Assembly (NCBI RefSeq): GCF_026626705.1
Contig: NZ_JAPNKC010000001.1
Coordinates: forward strand, 12,463,001-12,527,000
Direction of reading: 5' to 3'
From: Pyxidicoccus sp. MSG2
GTDB lineage: Bacteria; Myxococcota; Myxococcia; Myxococcales; Myxococcaceae
DNA length: 64,000 bases
The translations under genes were made by a program, and so were the position numbers. Under the pieces are notes generated by a model, which made no database searches, was not told the origin of the DNA, and worked only from the letters and a program-made list of their open reading frames with translations. Position 1 is the stretch's first letter, and every line of letters begins with the position of its first letter. This document shows positions 1 through 23,400 of this stretch, piece by piece.

Positions 1-500
1 GCGGCCGTCTGCGTGACGACGGGTCCGGAGAGGGCGCTGACGGCCGGCTCCGGGCGGAAGCTCGCGGGGAAGGCGCCGAGCGCGGGGTCGCCGAAGAGCG
101 AGGCCTGGGGACGGCCGGAGAAGTCTCCGCTGTCCTTCAGCAGTGAGTTGCGGATGGTGTTGGTGGCGGGCGCCGTGGAGAAGGGCTGCGGCTGCCCCGC
201 GGCCAGGGCCGCGGTGTTGGCGCGCTGCGTTGCCTTCTCGGCAGCCGTCGCGAGCTGCTTCGCCTGGGTGTCCGCGGCGACCACCTGCGGGTCCTTCTTC
301 GCGTCCTGGAGACCCTTGGAGACCTGCGCCTGCGCGCGCGCCCGCTCCGCCGCCTCCGCCGCTTCCTGGGCCCTGCGGCGAGCCTCCTCGGCGGCGCGAC
401 GGGCCTCTTCCGCCGCGCGCCGAGCGGCCTCGGCCGCCTCGTTGCTCGCGGAGGTCGAGGCTGTCGAAGGGACACCACCGCCAGTGACGCGCGTCGTCAT
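1..500 (-). CDS. Ala-rich coiled-coil protein, N-terminal part (cut by window edge)
   Basis: The minus-strand frame opens with ATG at 498-500 and stays open to base 1, so only the first ~166 residues are present and no stop is seen. After a Ser/Thr-rich start, residues ~19-60 are an almost pure Ala/Arg/Glu stretch (repeats of EAARRAAEEARR type) that should form a long charged helix or coiled coil. A less regular Gln/Ala/Pro region follows. I recognise no catalytic domain and no clear signal peptide. The start resembles in style the protein at 58868-60496, which also begins with an Ala/Glu/Lys-rich helix before a globular region; that is a style match, not a measured alignment. The Shine-Dalgarno is weak (TGGAG about 10 nt upstream). 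Function unknown. Confidence 0.7.
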   Translation of the reverse strand, partial: MTTRVTGGGVPSTASTSASNEAAEAARRAAEEARRAAEEARRRAQEAAEAAERARAQAQVSKGLQDAKKDPQVVAADTQAKQLATAAEKATQRANTAALAAGQPQPFSTAPATNTIRNSLLKDSGDFSGRPQASLFGDPALGAFPASFRPEPAVSALSGPVVTQTA

Positions 501-646
501 GCTGATGCTCCAGAAGTCGCGGACGGAGAGGGGTGTGAGTCCGCTCCTGGATTATGGGAAAGAGAGCCCCCAAAGTTTCCGGGCAACAAGGTTTCACAGC
601 CGGGCTCTGTCGAGTTCCCTCGCGGTGCGCGGAGAGAGTCAACGGC

Positions 647-1030
647 ATGATCGACCACACGGGTATTGGTGTCGCGGACGTCGCGCGCTCCGCCGCGTTC
701 TACGATGCGGCACTGGGCGCGCTGGGCCTTCGCCGGGTCATCCAGCTTCCCGAGAACGATGGGGCGGATGGCGTTGGCTATGGCGTCGAGTATCCGGTCT
801 TCTGGATCGACCGCTTCCATCCGCACGGCGTGAAACAGCACACGGCCTTCAAGGCGCGGAGTCGCGCCGAGGTCGATGCCTTCCACGCCGCGGCCCTGAA
901 GGCGGGCGGAACCGACAATGGCCCGCCCGGGCTACGCGGCACTGCGACGGGGTACCCGCCAGGCTACTACGCCGCCTTCGTGATCGATCCGGACGGCAAC
1001 AACATGGAGGCGGTCTTCCGCGAGACCTGA
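647..1030 (+). CDS. VOC (glyoxalase/dioxygenase-like) family protein
   Basis: A 127-residue single-domain protein of the vicinal oxygen chelate fold. The start MIDHTGIGVADVARSAAFY is the typical beta-strand-plus-helix opening, and the end has the usual DPDGNNMEAV strand. These metal-binding enzymes include glyoxalase I, extradiol dioxygenases and fosfomycin-resistance proteins. Members like this one usually stay annotated only as VOC because the substrate cannot be read from sequence. I chose ATG 647 because GGAGAG sits about 10 nt upstream and the fold begins exactly there; the longer reading from 554 adds an unlike N-terminus. It converges on the next gene with only 16 bp between stops. Confidence 0.85.
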   Translation: MIDHTGIGVADVARSAAFYDAALGALGLRRVIQLPENDGADGVGYGVEYPVFWIDRFHPHGVKQHTAFKARSRAEVDAFHAAALKAGGTDNGPPGLRGTATGYPPGYYAAFVIDPDGNNMEAVFRET

Positions 1031-1046
1031 GGCGCGAGTCCGAGGC

Positions 1047-1556
1047 TCAGCGCGCGCCGAGAAAGTCCGACTTGCCCAGGTCCACGCCGTTGTGACGCAG
1101 CAGCGCGTAGGCGGTCGTCACATGGAAGAAGAAGTTCGGCAGGGCGTAGCTCTTCAGGTACTGCTCCCCGGAGAACAGCAGCGGGTCTCGGCCGCGCCTC
1201 GGCACGCTGACCTGCTTCTCCTCGGTGCCGTCCAGCTTCTCGCGAGGCACCGACTCCAGGTAGGAGATGGTCTTCGCGATGCGCTCCTCGAGCTCGGTCA
1301 GCGTGGCCTCGTTGTCCTCGTAGCTCGGCGCGTCAGTCCCGGAGAGGCGCGCCACGCAGAACTTGGCCGAGTCACAGGCAATCTGGATCTGGGTCTTGAA
1401 GGGCAGCATGTCGGGCGCAAGCCGCACCGTCGCCAGCACGTTGGGGTCGAACTTCTTCGCGTCCGCATGGGCCCGGGCCTTGCCCAGACACTTCGAGAGG
1501 TTGCCGAGCATCGAAACGAAAATCGGCACGCTGGCCGAGGACATGGAAATCGTCAT
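1047..1556 (-). CDS. DUF1993 family protein
   Basis: A 169-residue protein matching the DUF1993 pattern: an N-terminal segment MTISMSSASVPIFVSMLGNL, a central DMLPFKTQIQIACDSAK helix, and the C-terminal run NFFFHVTTAYALLRHNGV with its conserved His. The family is predicted to be all-helical, related to DinB-like four-helix bundles, and is widespread in proteobacteria and fungi without an assigned function. It is transcribed convergently with the VOC gene and appears to be a single-gene unit. Nothing ties it to the peptide locus. Confidence 0.85.
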   Translation of the reverse strand: MTISMSSASVPIFVSMLGNLSKCLGKARAHADAKKFDPNVLATVRLAPDMLPFKTQIQIACDSAKFCVARLSGTDAPSYEDNEATLTELEERIAKTISYLESVPREKLDGTEEKQVSVPRRGRDPLLFSGEQYLKSYALPNFFFHVTTAYALLRHNGVDLGKSDFLGAR

Positions 1557-1661
1557 GGAAGGGCTCCGGAATTGGGAGCCCTGCTCTAACCCATGGCGGC
1601 GGCCGGTGCACCTCCTTCGGCAACCACCCCCAGTCCCTCCAGTGGAGTCGCGCAGCCGGGG

Positions 1662-3248
1662 CTACTTTCTCCGGAAGATGGAGCGACCCTCGCGGAGGCA
1701 CGCGATGAGCGCGTCGCGGCGGAGCCCGTTTGCGTCGACGACCGCGTCCACGAGCCACAGCCGCACACGGGCGAGGAGCTCGTCGTTCCGGAAGAAATCC
1801 TCGTCGGAGCCCAGCTCGGTCTCCAGGTCGCCACCGAATCTGATGTCGTGGTCCTCGCCGAGGAAGAGTCGCGCGCGGATGCCACCGGCGACCATCAATG
1901 ACTTGTCATTGCGGAAGCCGTGGATGAGGTCCTTCGCGACGAGGTCCCCGCCGACGAAGAAGGCCCCATCCGTGACGAGACTTCCACACCGCAGCGCCCC
2001 GGCGATGACGACCCGGGAGTCCGGGTCACAGTCCCGGACGAGCCCGGTGACTTCGGCATCCCCCAGCACGAACAGGGTGCCGACGATGCGCAGGTGGCCT
2101 TCGACGCGGAGGTCGCCAGGGATGACGCGGACCTCGCCGGGCCCCACCTCCAGATCGCCGGAAACGACCTCCGTGGGACGTGGGGTTGGAGCCGCTTCGC
2201 GCAGCAGCCACGCGGCGGCGTAGAAGCCCCAGGGCTCCACGTTGCGCTTGCGCAACTCGCGAACCCACTCCTCGGCGGTGGGCGGGAGTGGCTCCATCCA
2301 GCTGTCCAGGGCCTCGACCTTGCCGTCCTCGAAGGCCGTGTCCGACCGCAGCCGCTCCGCGACGCGGGCCTTCACGTCCTGCAGCGCCGCCAGGGAGATG
2401 CTCATCTCGTGCGAACCCCTGGGCGACTCTTCGGCGAGGGCCTTTGCGATTCCTGTGGGAGGCCTGGTGGGACGGCGGCGTGCACCCAGGAGGTCCACGA
2501 CCGAGCGCAGTGCGATGCACGTTCGGTCATTCGGTGGGTAGCGTTCCGTCGCGAGGCGATGGAGGTCCTGCCACGTGAGCTCGGCACCCGTGCCCTCATC
2601 ACCGATCCTGACCACGGACACAGAAGGAGGAGAGGTGTACCCGAGGTAGCCGTGGAGAAGACGCGAGGCCCACAGCCGCGCGAGCAACCCGGTGCGCTCG
2701 AGCTGCTCGGTATCAAAGGCCTCGGTCAGCTTTGCCTCGAAGACGAGGAGCCTCGAGGGAAGCACGAGCGCGAGGTCCGGCTTCGCATTGAACACGCCCT
2801 GGAGCGCGCCGTAGACAGCGCGGTTCTGCACGTCCAGCGCACTCTCCCGGAGGGTGCCCTCGGGCCCGACCCCGATGGAAAGGCGGTCTGCCTTCGTGCG
2901 GACCTGGGCCGGGTAGGTCTGCTTCGGGTCTCGGAGGATCGGCGCCAGTTGCGACCACCGGGTGTGCGGACGTCCCTCGGCAACGAGCCCGACCAGTTCA
3001 TCCATGCGGCTGGAGACGTCACTGCCCTTCCACGTCTCGTACGCATCCCGGATGAGGGCGACTTCGGTCAGGACCACGGCGCCAGCGGCCTCGCCGGGAA
3101 TGTCCACGCCACGCCCACGGAGGACGGCCAGCACCTGTGCCATAGCGCTCGCCTGCGGCGCGGTGGCAAGCCCCTCATGGAGGAGTCGAAAGAGGTGCGA
3201 GCAGGCCGCGCGCTCCTCCCGATTGAAGCTGTCGAAGGGAATCTCCAT
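1662..3248 (-). CDS. Uncharacterised 528-aa protein: PD-(D/E)XK-like core plus beta-strand repeat tail
   Basis: I do not recognise a named family for the whole protein. Residues ~135-185 carry a possible PD-(D/E)XK nuclease-fold signature: Glu135 in a helix, Pro157-Asp158, then Glu171-Ala-Lys173 on a hydrophobic strand (LLVFEAKL) and a Gln182 helix. Residues ~360-490 contain short strands with regularly spaced Gly and Val (GDLRVEGHLRI, GALRCGSLV, GGDLVAKDLI), like the parallel beta-solenoid of bactofilin or polymer-forming proteins. The Ser/Thr- and Arg-rich linker between is probably flexible. The start at 3248 lacks a strong Shine-Dalgarno. Fusion of a nuclease-like core to a beta-repeat tail is inferred from motifs only; a non-catalytic scaffold is equally possible. 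Confidence 0.7.
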   Translation of the reverse strand: MEIPFDSFNREERAACSHLFRLLHEGLATAPQASAMAQVLAVLRGRGVDIPGEAAGAVVLTEVALIRDAYETWKGSDVSSRMDELVGLVAEGRPHTRWSQLAPILRDPKQTYPAQVRTKADRLSIGVGPEGTLRESALDVQNRAVYGALQGVFNAKPDLALVLPSRLLVFEAKLTEAFDTEQLERTGLLARLWASRLLHGYLGYTSPPSVSVVRIGDEGTGAELTWQDLHRLATERYPPNDRTCIALRSVVDLLGARRRPTRPPTGIAKALAEESPRGSHEMSISLAALQDVKARVAERLRSDTAFEDGKVEALDSWMEPLPPTAEEWVRELRKRNVEPWGFYAAAWLLREAAPTPRPTEVVSGDLEVGPGEVRVIPGDLRVEGHLRIVGTLFVLGDAEVTGLVRDCDPDSRVVIAGALRCGSLVTDGAFFVGGDLVAKDLIHGFRNDKSLMVAGGIRARLFLGEDHDIRFGGDLETELGSDEDFFRNDELLARVRLWLVDAVVDANGLRRDALIACLREGRSIFRRK

Positions 3249-3310
3249 TCGCGCAATATGCCCCTACTTCCTGCCTGGTGGGACGGGCAACCTGCGCGCC
3301 CAGAAGATCC

Positions 3311-4147
3311 TCAGGCCCGCTCCAGTTCCTCTCCAATCCCCTTCAGGGCCTCCAGGGCCTTGAGGGGAAGACTGATGCCGCCCGTGGGCACCTGAGGCTC
3401 GCGGACGTTGATGCGGATGAGCGTTCCGCCGTGGTCCGCCGCGGCGTCCTCGCAGAATTCGCGCACGGAGGGGATGGCCGTCCCGGCGCCGCACTCGACG
3501 ATGGCCAGCCTGCCGGGCCGCACGGCCGCCAGCCACTCGTTGAGCCGCTGCCTCTGGGCTCGCGAGCGGGAGCCATCCCATCCCCAATCCCCGAACATGA
3601 GGATGTTGGGCCGCAGGAGCGAGCCGCAAGTCGGGCACCTGGGCAAGGGCGGCCGGGCCCGGAAGGTCTCCGCGTCTACCTCCACGGAGTAGGGCCCCGC
3701 GGAGGTGATGCCCGAGCACGAGCCGCCCAGGCACTGAACGAAGTGGATGGAGCCATGCACTTCGAGGATGCGCGCGTCGGTGAAGCCGGCCTTCTGGAAC
3801 TGGCCGTCCACGTTGGAGGTGAAGACGAAGGCCCCGTGGCGCATGCGTGAGGCCCAGGTGCGCAGCAGCTCGAAACCCGGGTGGGGCACAGTGGCCCGGT
3901 ACAGCCCGAGCCGGTGGCCGTAGAAGCCCCATGCGAACTCAGGGTCGCTCTCGAACCACGCGGGGTTGGCCATCGAGGCGAACTCCAGACCGAGCTTCGC
4001 GTAGGCGGGGTAGGCCTTCCAGAAGCCCTCGGTCCCGCGAAAGTCGGGCAGGCCCGAATCCACGCCCATGCCCGCGCCCGCACCGATGATGAGCGCGTCG
4101 GCGGAGCGGAGCACCTCGGCGGCACGACGGAACTCCGACTGGAACAT
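3311..4147 (-). CDS. Sir2 family NAD-dependent protein deacylase
   Basis: A 278-residue sirtuin. Visible family motifs are the NAD-binding GAGAGMGVDSGLPDFRG near residue 20, TSNVDGQF (equivalent of the TQNID motif), the catalytic His in EVHGS, and two zinc Cys pairs (CLGGSC and CPTC). It should remove acyl groups from protein lysines with NAD consumption, in the cytoplasm. I chose ATG 4147 rather than an upstream in-frame start at 4279 because AGAAGG lies ~9 nt before it and the sirtuin fold begins immediately after; the extra 44 residues do not look like protein. It diverges from NRPS1 across a ~215-bp gap. A link to the NRPS locus is not indicated beyond adjacency. Confidence 0.9.
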   Translation of the reverse strand: MFQSEFRRAAEVLRSADALIIGAGAGMGVDSGLPDFRGTEGFWKAYPAYAKLGLEFASMANPAWFESDPEFAWGFYGHRLGLYRATVPHPGFELLRTWASRMRHGAFVFTSNVDGQFQKAGFTDARILEVHGSIHFVQCLGGSCSGITSAGPYSVEVDAETFRARPPLPRCPTCGSLLRPNILMFGDWGWDGSRSRAQRQRLNEWLAAVRPGRLAIVECGAGTAIPSVREFCEDAAADHGGTLIRINVREPQVPTGGISLPLKALEALKGIGEELERA

Positions 4148-4361
4148 GCGAACCTGCCTTCTACCTGAAGGGCTTCTGCGTGAACGACAGACAAAGCACT
4201 GCAAGTTCCAAATCCTAGCCGGAGATCTCCACGGAGAGTGGAATCCACCAACATCGATTGGAGGAAGGACACGACTCACCTAAGTTCCGGATTCGTAGGA
4301 ACAACCGAACTCCAAGGTGCTTGGCCGAATCGGTCCGGGCAATGCAAGAGGAAGCCTGGGA
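4148..4361. promoter_or_regulatory. Divergent intergenic region, presumed promoter zone of the NRPS locus
   Basis: This ~214-bp gap separates the divergent Sir2 and NRPS1 starts and reads visibly less GC-rich than its surroundings, as expected for a promoter region. It contains an imperfectly spaced dyad, GTTCC (4284-4288) and GGAAC (4298-4302), which could be an operator half-site pair. I cannot identify -35/-10 or sigma-54 elements with confidence. AGAGGAAG just before ATG 4362 is a good Shine-Dalgarno. No other promoter-sized gap occurs until the end of NRPS3, so the whole 47-kb locus may start here. Confidence 0.4.
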
Positions 4362-17366
<13,005 letters not shown>

Positions 17367-17408
17367 TCCCTTTCCTCCCGCACCTCGCCTCTTACGAAAG
17401 ACTTCTCC

Positions 17409-20400
17409 GTGTCACCGTCCGATACCGCCATCCGCACCACGATCGACGACATCCTGAACGAAATCGCCGAGGTCGGCGCAACGATCGCGGTCGATGGGTC
17501 GAACCTCCGGCTGGGGTCGCCCAAGGGCCGCATCAGCAGCGAGCTGCGCGAGCGCATTCGCGCGAACCGCGAAGCGCTGATTGCCTTCCTGGGGGCGCGC
17601 AACGCAAGGAGCGGGGGGCGAGCGCCGCTGGTGCGCGTGGCGCGCGACAAGCCGCTGACGCTCTCGTTCGCTCAGCAGCGGCTGTGGTTCTTGAATGAGC
17701 TGGAGCCTGGGAACCCGTTCTACAACATCCCGGTGGCCGTGCGGCTGCGCGGCTCGCTCGACATCGCGGCCCTGCATGCGAGCCTGAATGAAGTCGTGCG
17801 GCGCCATGAGGCCCTGCGCACCCGCTTCGTCGTCATCGACGGCACGCCGTTCCAGCAGATCGTGCCGCACCTGACGCTGACCCTGGCGCAGGAGGACTTG
17901 AGCGCGCTGTCAGGCGACCTGCGGGAAACCCAGGCGCTGGCGCGGATGCAGGAAGAAGCACGCACGCCGTTCGACCTGGTCGAAGGACCGCCGATCCGCG
18001 TCAAGCTGCTGCGGCTGGAGGCGGCGGAGCATCTGCTGCTGCTCACCCTGCATCACATCGTCGCCGACGGCTGGTCGATGGGCGTGCTGGTGCGTGAGAT
18101 GGGCGCGCTCTACGCGGCGTTCGCGCAGCACCGTCCTTCGCCGCTTCCCGAGCTACAGATCCAGTACGCGGATTTTGCCCAATGGCAGCGCGAGGTGTTG
18201 TCCGGCGAGGAGCTGGACAGGCAGGTGGCGTACTGGAAGGCCCGGCTGGACGGCGCGCCCACGCTGCTTTCGCTGCCCACGGACCGCCCGAGGCCGGCGA
18301 CGCAGAGCTACCGTGGCGCCACACACTCCTTCGAGGTGCCGCCCGCAATCACCGCGGGCCTGCGCGCGATGGGCCTACGCTCCGGCGGGACGCTCTTCAT
18401 GCCGCTGGCCGCCGCGCTCAATGTCCTGCTGGCGCGCTACAGCGGACAGCGCGACGTCTGCATCGGCACGGCCATTGCCAACCGCACGCGCGGCGAAATC
18501 GAGCCGCTGATTGGCTTCTTCGTCAACACCCTGGTGCTGCGCACGCGCATGGAGGACGACCCGAGCTTCCTGGAGCTCGTGGAGCAGGTGCGGCGCACAG
18601 CGCTGGAGGCCTATGCCCACCAGGACCTGCCCTTCGAGCAGTTGGTGGACGTGTTGGCGCCGGAGCGGCACTTGAGCCACACGCCGCTGTTCCAGGTGAT
18701 GCTGGGCCTGCAGAACGCGCCCATGGGACAGCTGGCCCTGTCGAATCTGGTGTTGGAGCTCGACGAGGCGCACAGCAAGACCGCCAAGTTCGACCTCACC
18801 TTCTTCTTCACGGAGGCGGGCGAGCGGCTGCAGTCCATCATCGAATACAGCACCGACCTGTTCGACAGCTCGACCATCGAACGCATGGCGCGGCACTTCC
18901 TGGTGCTGGTGGAGGCCGCGGTCGCGCGGCCGCAGACGCCCATCTCGCGGCTGCCATTGCTGGATGGCGCGGAACGCGGGGCACTGCTGGCGGCGTGCAA
19001 CGAGGCGTCACACTACGAGGTGGAAGGCACGCTGCACGGGCTGTTCGAGGCGCAGGCGGCGCGCCGGCCACAGGCGGTGGCGCTCACCCACGAAGGCCGC
19101 TCGCTGGGCTACGGCGAGCTCAACTCGCGCGCCAACCGACTGGCCCATCACCTGCGCTCCCAGGGCGTGGGGCCCGACGTGCTGGTGGGCCTGTGTGCCT
19201 CGCGCGGCATCGACATGCTCGTGGCCATGCTGGCCATCCTCAAGGCCGGCGGTGCCTACCTCCCGCTGGACCCGGACTACCCAGCCCAGCGGCTGCTGAG
19301 CATGCTGGACGACGCGCGGCCCGCTCTGGTTCTCACCCAGGAAGCCTTCCTGGAGCGGCTGGCCGGTGCTCGCCAGCCCCTGTGGTGCCTGGACCGGGAT
19401 TCGCAGACGGTGGCGGGCTTGCCCGACTCCAACCTCACGCCGCTCAGCGGTGCCCAGCACCTGGCCTACGTCATCTACACCTCCGGCTCCACCGGCAGGC
19501 CCAAGGGCGCGCTGCTGCAGCACGGCCACGTGCTGCGCCTGTTCCAGGCCACTTCTCAATTCGCCTTCACCGAGCGCGACGTGTGGACCTTCTTCCACTC
19601 CTTCGCCTTCGACTTCTCCGTGTGGGAAATCTGGGGCGCGCTGCTGTACGGCGGCCGGGTGGTCATCGTTCCCGAGGCGGTGCGACGCTCTCCGTCCGCA
19701 TTCCTGGAGCTGCTGTCGCGCGAAGGCGTGACGGTGCTCAACCAGACGCCCTCGGCCTTCTACCAACTGCTCGAGGCGGACGGGCAGCGGCCGCTACCGC
19801 TGGCGCTCAGAAGCGTGGTGTTCGGCGGCGAGCGGCTGGACTTCCTGCGACTCAAGCCCTGGTACGAGCGCCACGCAGCGGACAAGCCGCTCTTGGTGAA
19901 TATGTACGGCATCACCGAGACCACGGTGCATGTGACGTACTACGCGGTGGGCCCCCAGGACGTGGAGAAGAGCGCGAGCCTGATTGGCGTGCCGATTGGA
20001 GACCTGCGCGCGTACGTACTGGACTCGCGGTTGGAGCCGGTGCCGCCGGGAGTGGCGGGAGAGTTGTACGTGGCCGGGGCCGGGCTGGCACGCGGCTATC
20101 TGAGGCGGCCGGAGCTGACGGCGGAGCGCTTCATCCCCAACCCTCACGCAGCAGCGGGCGAACGGATGTACCGCACGGGGGATGCGGCGCGCCGGTTGGA
20201 GGGCGGAGGGCTGGAGTACCTGGGGCGCCTGGACGAGCAGGTGAAGGTGCGCGGCTACCGCATCGAACTGGGGGAGATTGAAGCGGCGCTGTCCTCGGTG
20301 CCCGGGGTGCGGCAGGCGCTGGTGATGGCTCGCGAGGACCGCCCCGGCGACAAGCGGCTCGTCGCCTATGTGGTGCCGAGCGCGCAGGAGGAGGACGCGC

Positions 20401-23400
20401 GGGACCGCTACGCGCTGCCCAACGGCATCCGCATCGCGCACCTCAACCAGCACGAGACGCGCGCCGTGTTCGAGGAGATCTTCGAGGAGGAGGTCTACCT
20501 GCAGAACGGCATCACGCTGGAGGACGACTGCGTGGTGTTCGACGTCGGCGCCAACATCGGCCTGTTCACGCTGTTCGTGCACGACCGCTGTGCCCGCCCC
20601 CGCGTCTACTCCTTCGAGCCGGTGCCACCGGTGTTCGACGTGATGGCCCGCAATGTGGCGCTCCACGCGCCGGGCGCCACCGCCATGCCGTTCGGCCTGT
20701 CCAACCGCGCGCAGACCACGCAGATCCACTACTACCGCAACATGTCCGTCAACTCGGGCCTGTATGCGGATGCCCGGACCGAGCGGGCGCTCACCGAGCG
20801 GTTCCTGAGGAACCAGTCGGCGGAGGCGGGCTCCTACCTGGACGAGTTGCTGGAGGGCAAGTTCGAGGCCGAGGTCTATCCCTGCCGCATCATCACGCTG
20901 TCGCAGGCCATCCGCGACACCGGCGTGGAGCGCATCGACCTGTTGAAGCTCGACGTCGAGAAGAGCGAGCTCGACGTGCTGTCGGGCATCGAGCCCGGCG
21001 ACTGGCCGAAGATCCGCCAGCTGGTCATCGAGACGCACGACATCGACGGACGCGTCGACACCATCCGCCGTCTGCTGGCCGGCCACGGTTTCAGCTGCGT
21101 GGTGCACCAGAAGCGCGCCATGCAGGGCACGGGCGTCTACCAGCTCTATGCCGTGCGCGAGCGCGACGCGCGGGCACACGCCAACGGGCGCTCCGCGCCC
21201 CACGTGGGCCTGCTCCAACGCCGCGCGGAGGCGCCGTCCGACGAAGCCGAGCAGGTTGCCGGCATGAACCAGGTGTTCGACCAGATCTACGGCCAGGAGG
21301 CCACGCCGGACGACCTGACCTTCGACCTCTCGGGCTGGACCAGCAGCTATGACCGCCAGCCCATCCCGGCAGCGCAGATGCACGAGTGGGTGGACCAAAC
21401 GGTGGCGCGCATCCGTGCGCTCGAACCCGAGCGGGTGTTGGAGCTCGGCTGCGGCACCGGCCTGCTGCTGCACCGCCTGGCGCCGTCGTGCACGCGGTAC
21501 TGCGGCACCGACCTCTCGGGCGTGGTGCTGGACAAGCTGCGCCGCGGCCTGGCCGGGCGCGAGCCCATGCCCTGTGAGATCTCGCTGCTGCAGCGCCCGG
21601 CGGATGCACTGAGCGACCTTCCCGGCGGGCCCTTCGACACCGTGGTGCTCAACTCGGTGGCACAGTACTTCCCGAGCCTGGCCTACCTGACCACCGTGCT
21701 GGAGGGCGCGATCAGGCAGATTGGCGCGTCCGGCCACGTGTTCGTGGGCGACCTCCGGCACGCCGGGCTGCTGGAGCTGCTGCACGCCTCCATGGCCCTG
21801 CACCAGGCCGAGCCGGACGCCCGCGTCGGCGAGCTGCGACAGCTCGTGACGCAGAACGCGCGCCGCGAGGCCGAGCTGCTGGTCGACCCCGCCTGGTTCT
21901 TCGCGCTGCGCCAACGCTTCCCGCGCATCAGCGGCGTCACGGTGCTGCCCAAGCGCGGCCAGGTGGACAACGAGCTGACGCGCTTCCGCTACGACGTGGT
22001 CATCTCCGTCGGCCAGGGGGTGGACGCACTCGCGCCCGACTGGCAGGCCTGGGAGAGCGAGGAGGCCGTGCGCCAGCGGCTCGCGCGCGAGGCGCCGCCT
22101 TACCTGGCCGTGCGCGACATACCGCAGGCGCGGCTCGCCTCCATGCGCGCGGCGCAGGGGCTGCTGCACCGGATGGCCGATGAGGCGACGGCGGCCGAGC
22201 TCGCGCGCGAGCTGGACACCCAGCCCCTGCCGAGCGTGGACCCGGCGCGCCTGGAGGCGCTGGCCGCCGAGCGCGGCTACACCGTGCGCTTCGCGCTCGC
22301 CTCGGGCAGCGAGGGTGGCCTGCACGCGGTGTTCCTGCGCACGCCGCGCGCCCTCGACTGGTCGGCCCTGTACCCGGCGGCGGGCGCGGACGACGCGTCG
22401 CTGCGCGCGCTGGCGCACGAGCCGTACTCAGAGGAGCGGCAGGCTGGGTTGCAGCAAACGGTGCTGGAGCGGCTGCGCGAGCAACTGCCGGCCTACATGG
22501 TGCCAGCGCACGTGGTCGTGCTGGACGCGCTGCCGCTCACGCCCAATGGCAAGGTGAACAAGAAGGCACTGCCCGCGCCCGACCTCACGCGCGGCGAGGC
22601 CGGCTACGTCGCGCCGCGCACGCCCATGGAGGAGGCCACGGCGCGCATCTGGGCGGAAGTGCTGGGCCTGGACCGCGTGGGCATCCACGACAACTTCTTC
22701 GACCTGGGCGGCCATTCGCTGCTGGCCACGCGAGTGATCTCCAAGGTGCGCGCGCAACTGGACGTGGAGCTGCAACTGCGCGCCCTGTTCGAGGCGCCCA
22801 GCGTGGCCGCGCTGGCCGCGCGCATCGAGGCCGAGCGCGGCACGCGCAAGCGCGCGACGGAGCGCATCGAACCGGTGCCGCGCCAGGGCACCGTGCCGCT
22901 GTCCTACGCGCAGAACCGCTTCTGGTTCCTGGAGCAGTACCAGCCCGGAGTCCTGTCCTACAGCATGCCGGTGGCGCTCACGCTGTCCGGTGCCTGGGAC
23001 GCGCGGCGCCTCGCACGCGCCTTCGACATGCTGGTGGCGCGCCACGAGCCGCTGCGCACCACCTTCAGCCACCGCACCGGCGTGCCCGAGCAGGTGATTG
23101 CGCCGCCGGCGCCCCTGCGCGTGGCGGTGGAGGACTTCAGCGGGCTCGGCGCGGCGCAGGCGAACGACGCCGTCACGCGCGCGATTCGCGAGGAGGCGGC
23201 CACGCCCTTCCACCTGGAGCAGGGCCCGCTGTTCCGCGTGCGCCTGCTCGAGGCCGCCGAGGGCGAGCACGTGCTGCTGCTCACGCTGCACCACATCCTC
23301 TACGACGCCTGGTCGCTCCGGGTGCTGCTGGAGGAGGTGCTGCGGCTCTACGACGGCCTGCCGCTCGCGCCGCTGCCCATCCAGTACGCCGACTACTGCG

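Noticed and set aside
13..1095. 360-codon plus-strand frame at the left edge
   Set aside because: It covers the antisense of the Ala-rich gene and an out-of-frame reading of the VOC gene. Its composition is low-complexity and matches nothing.
4317..4361. Upstream GTG start for NRPS1
   Set aside because: ATG 4362 has a good Shine-Dalgarno and the FAAL fold begins there; the extra 15 residues look like untranslated leader.
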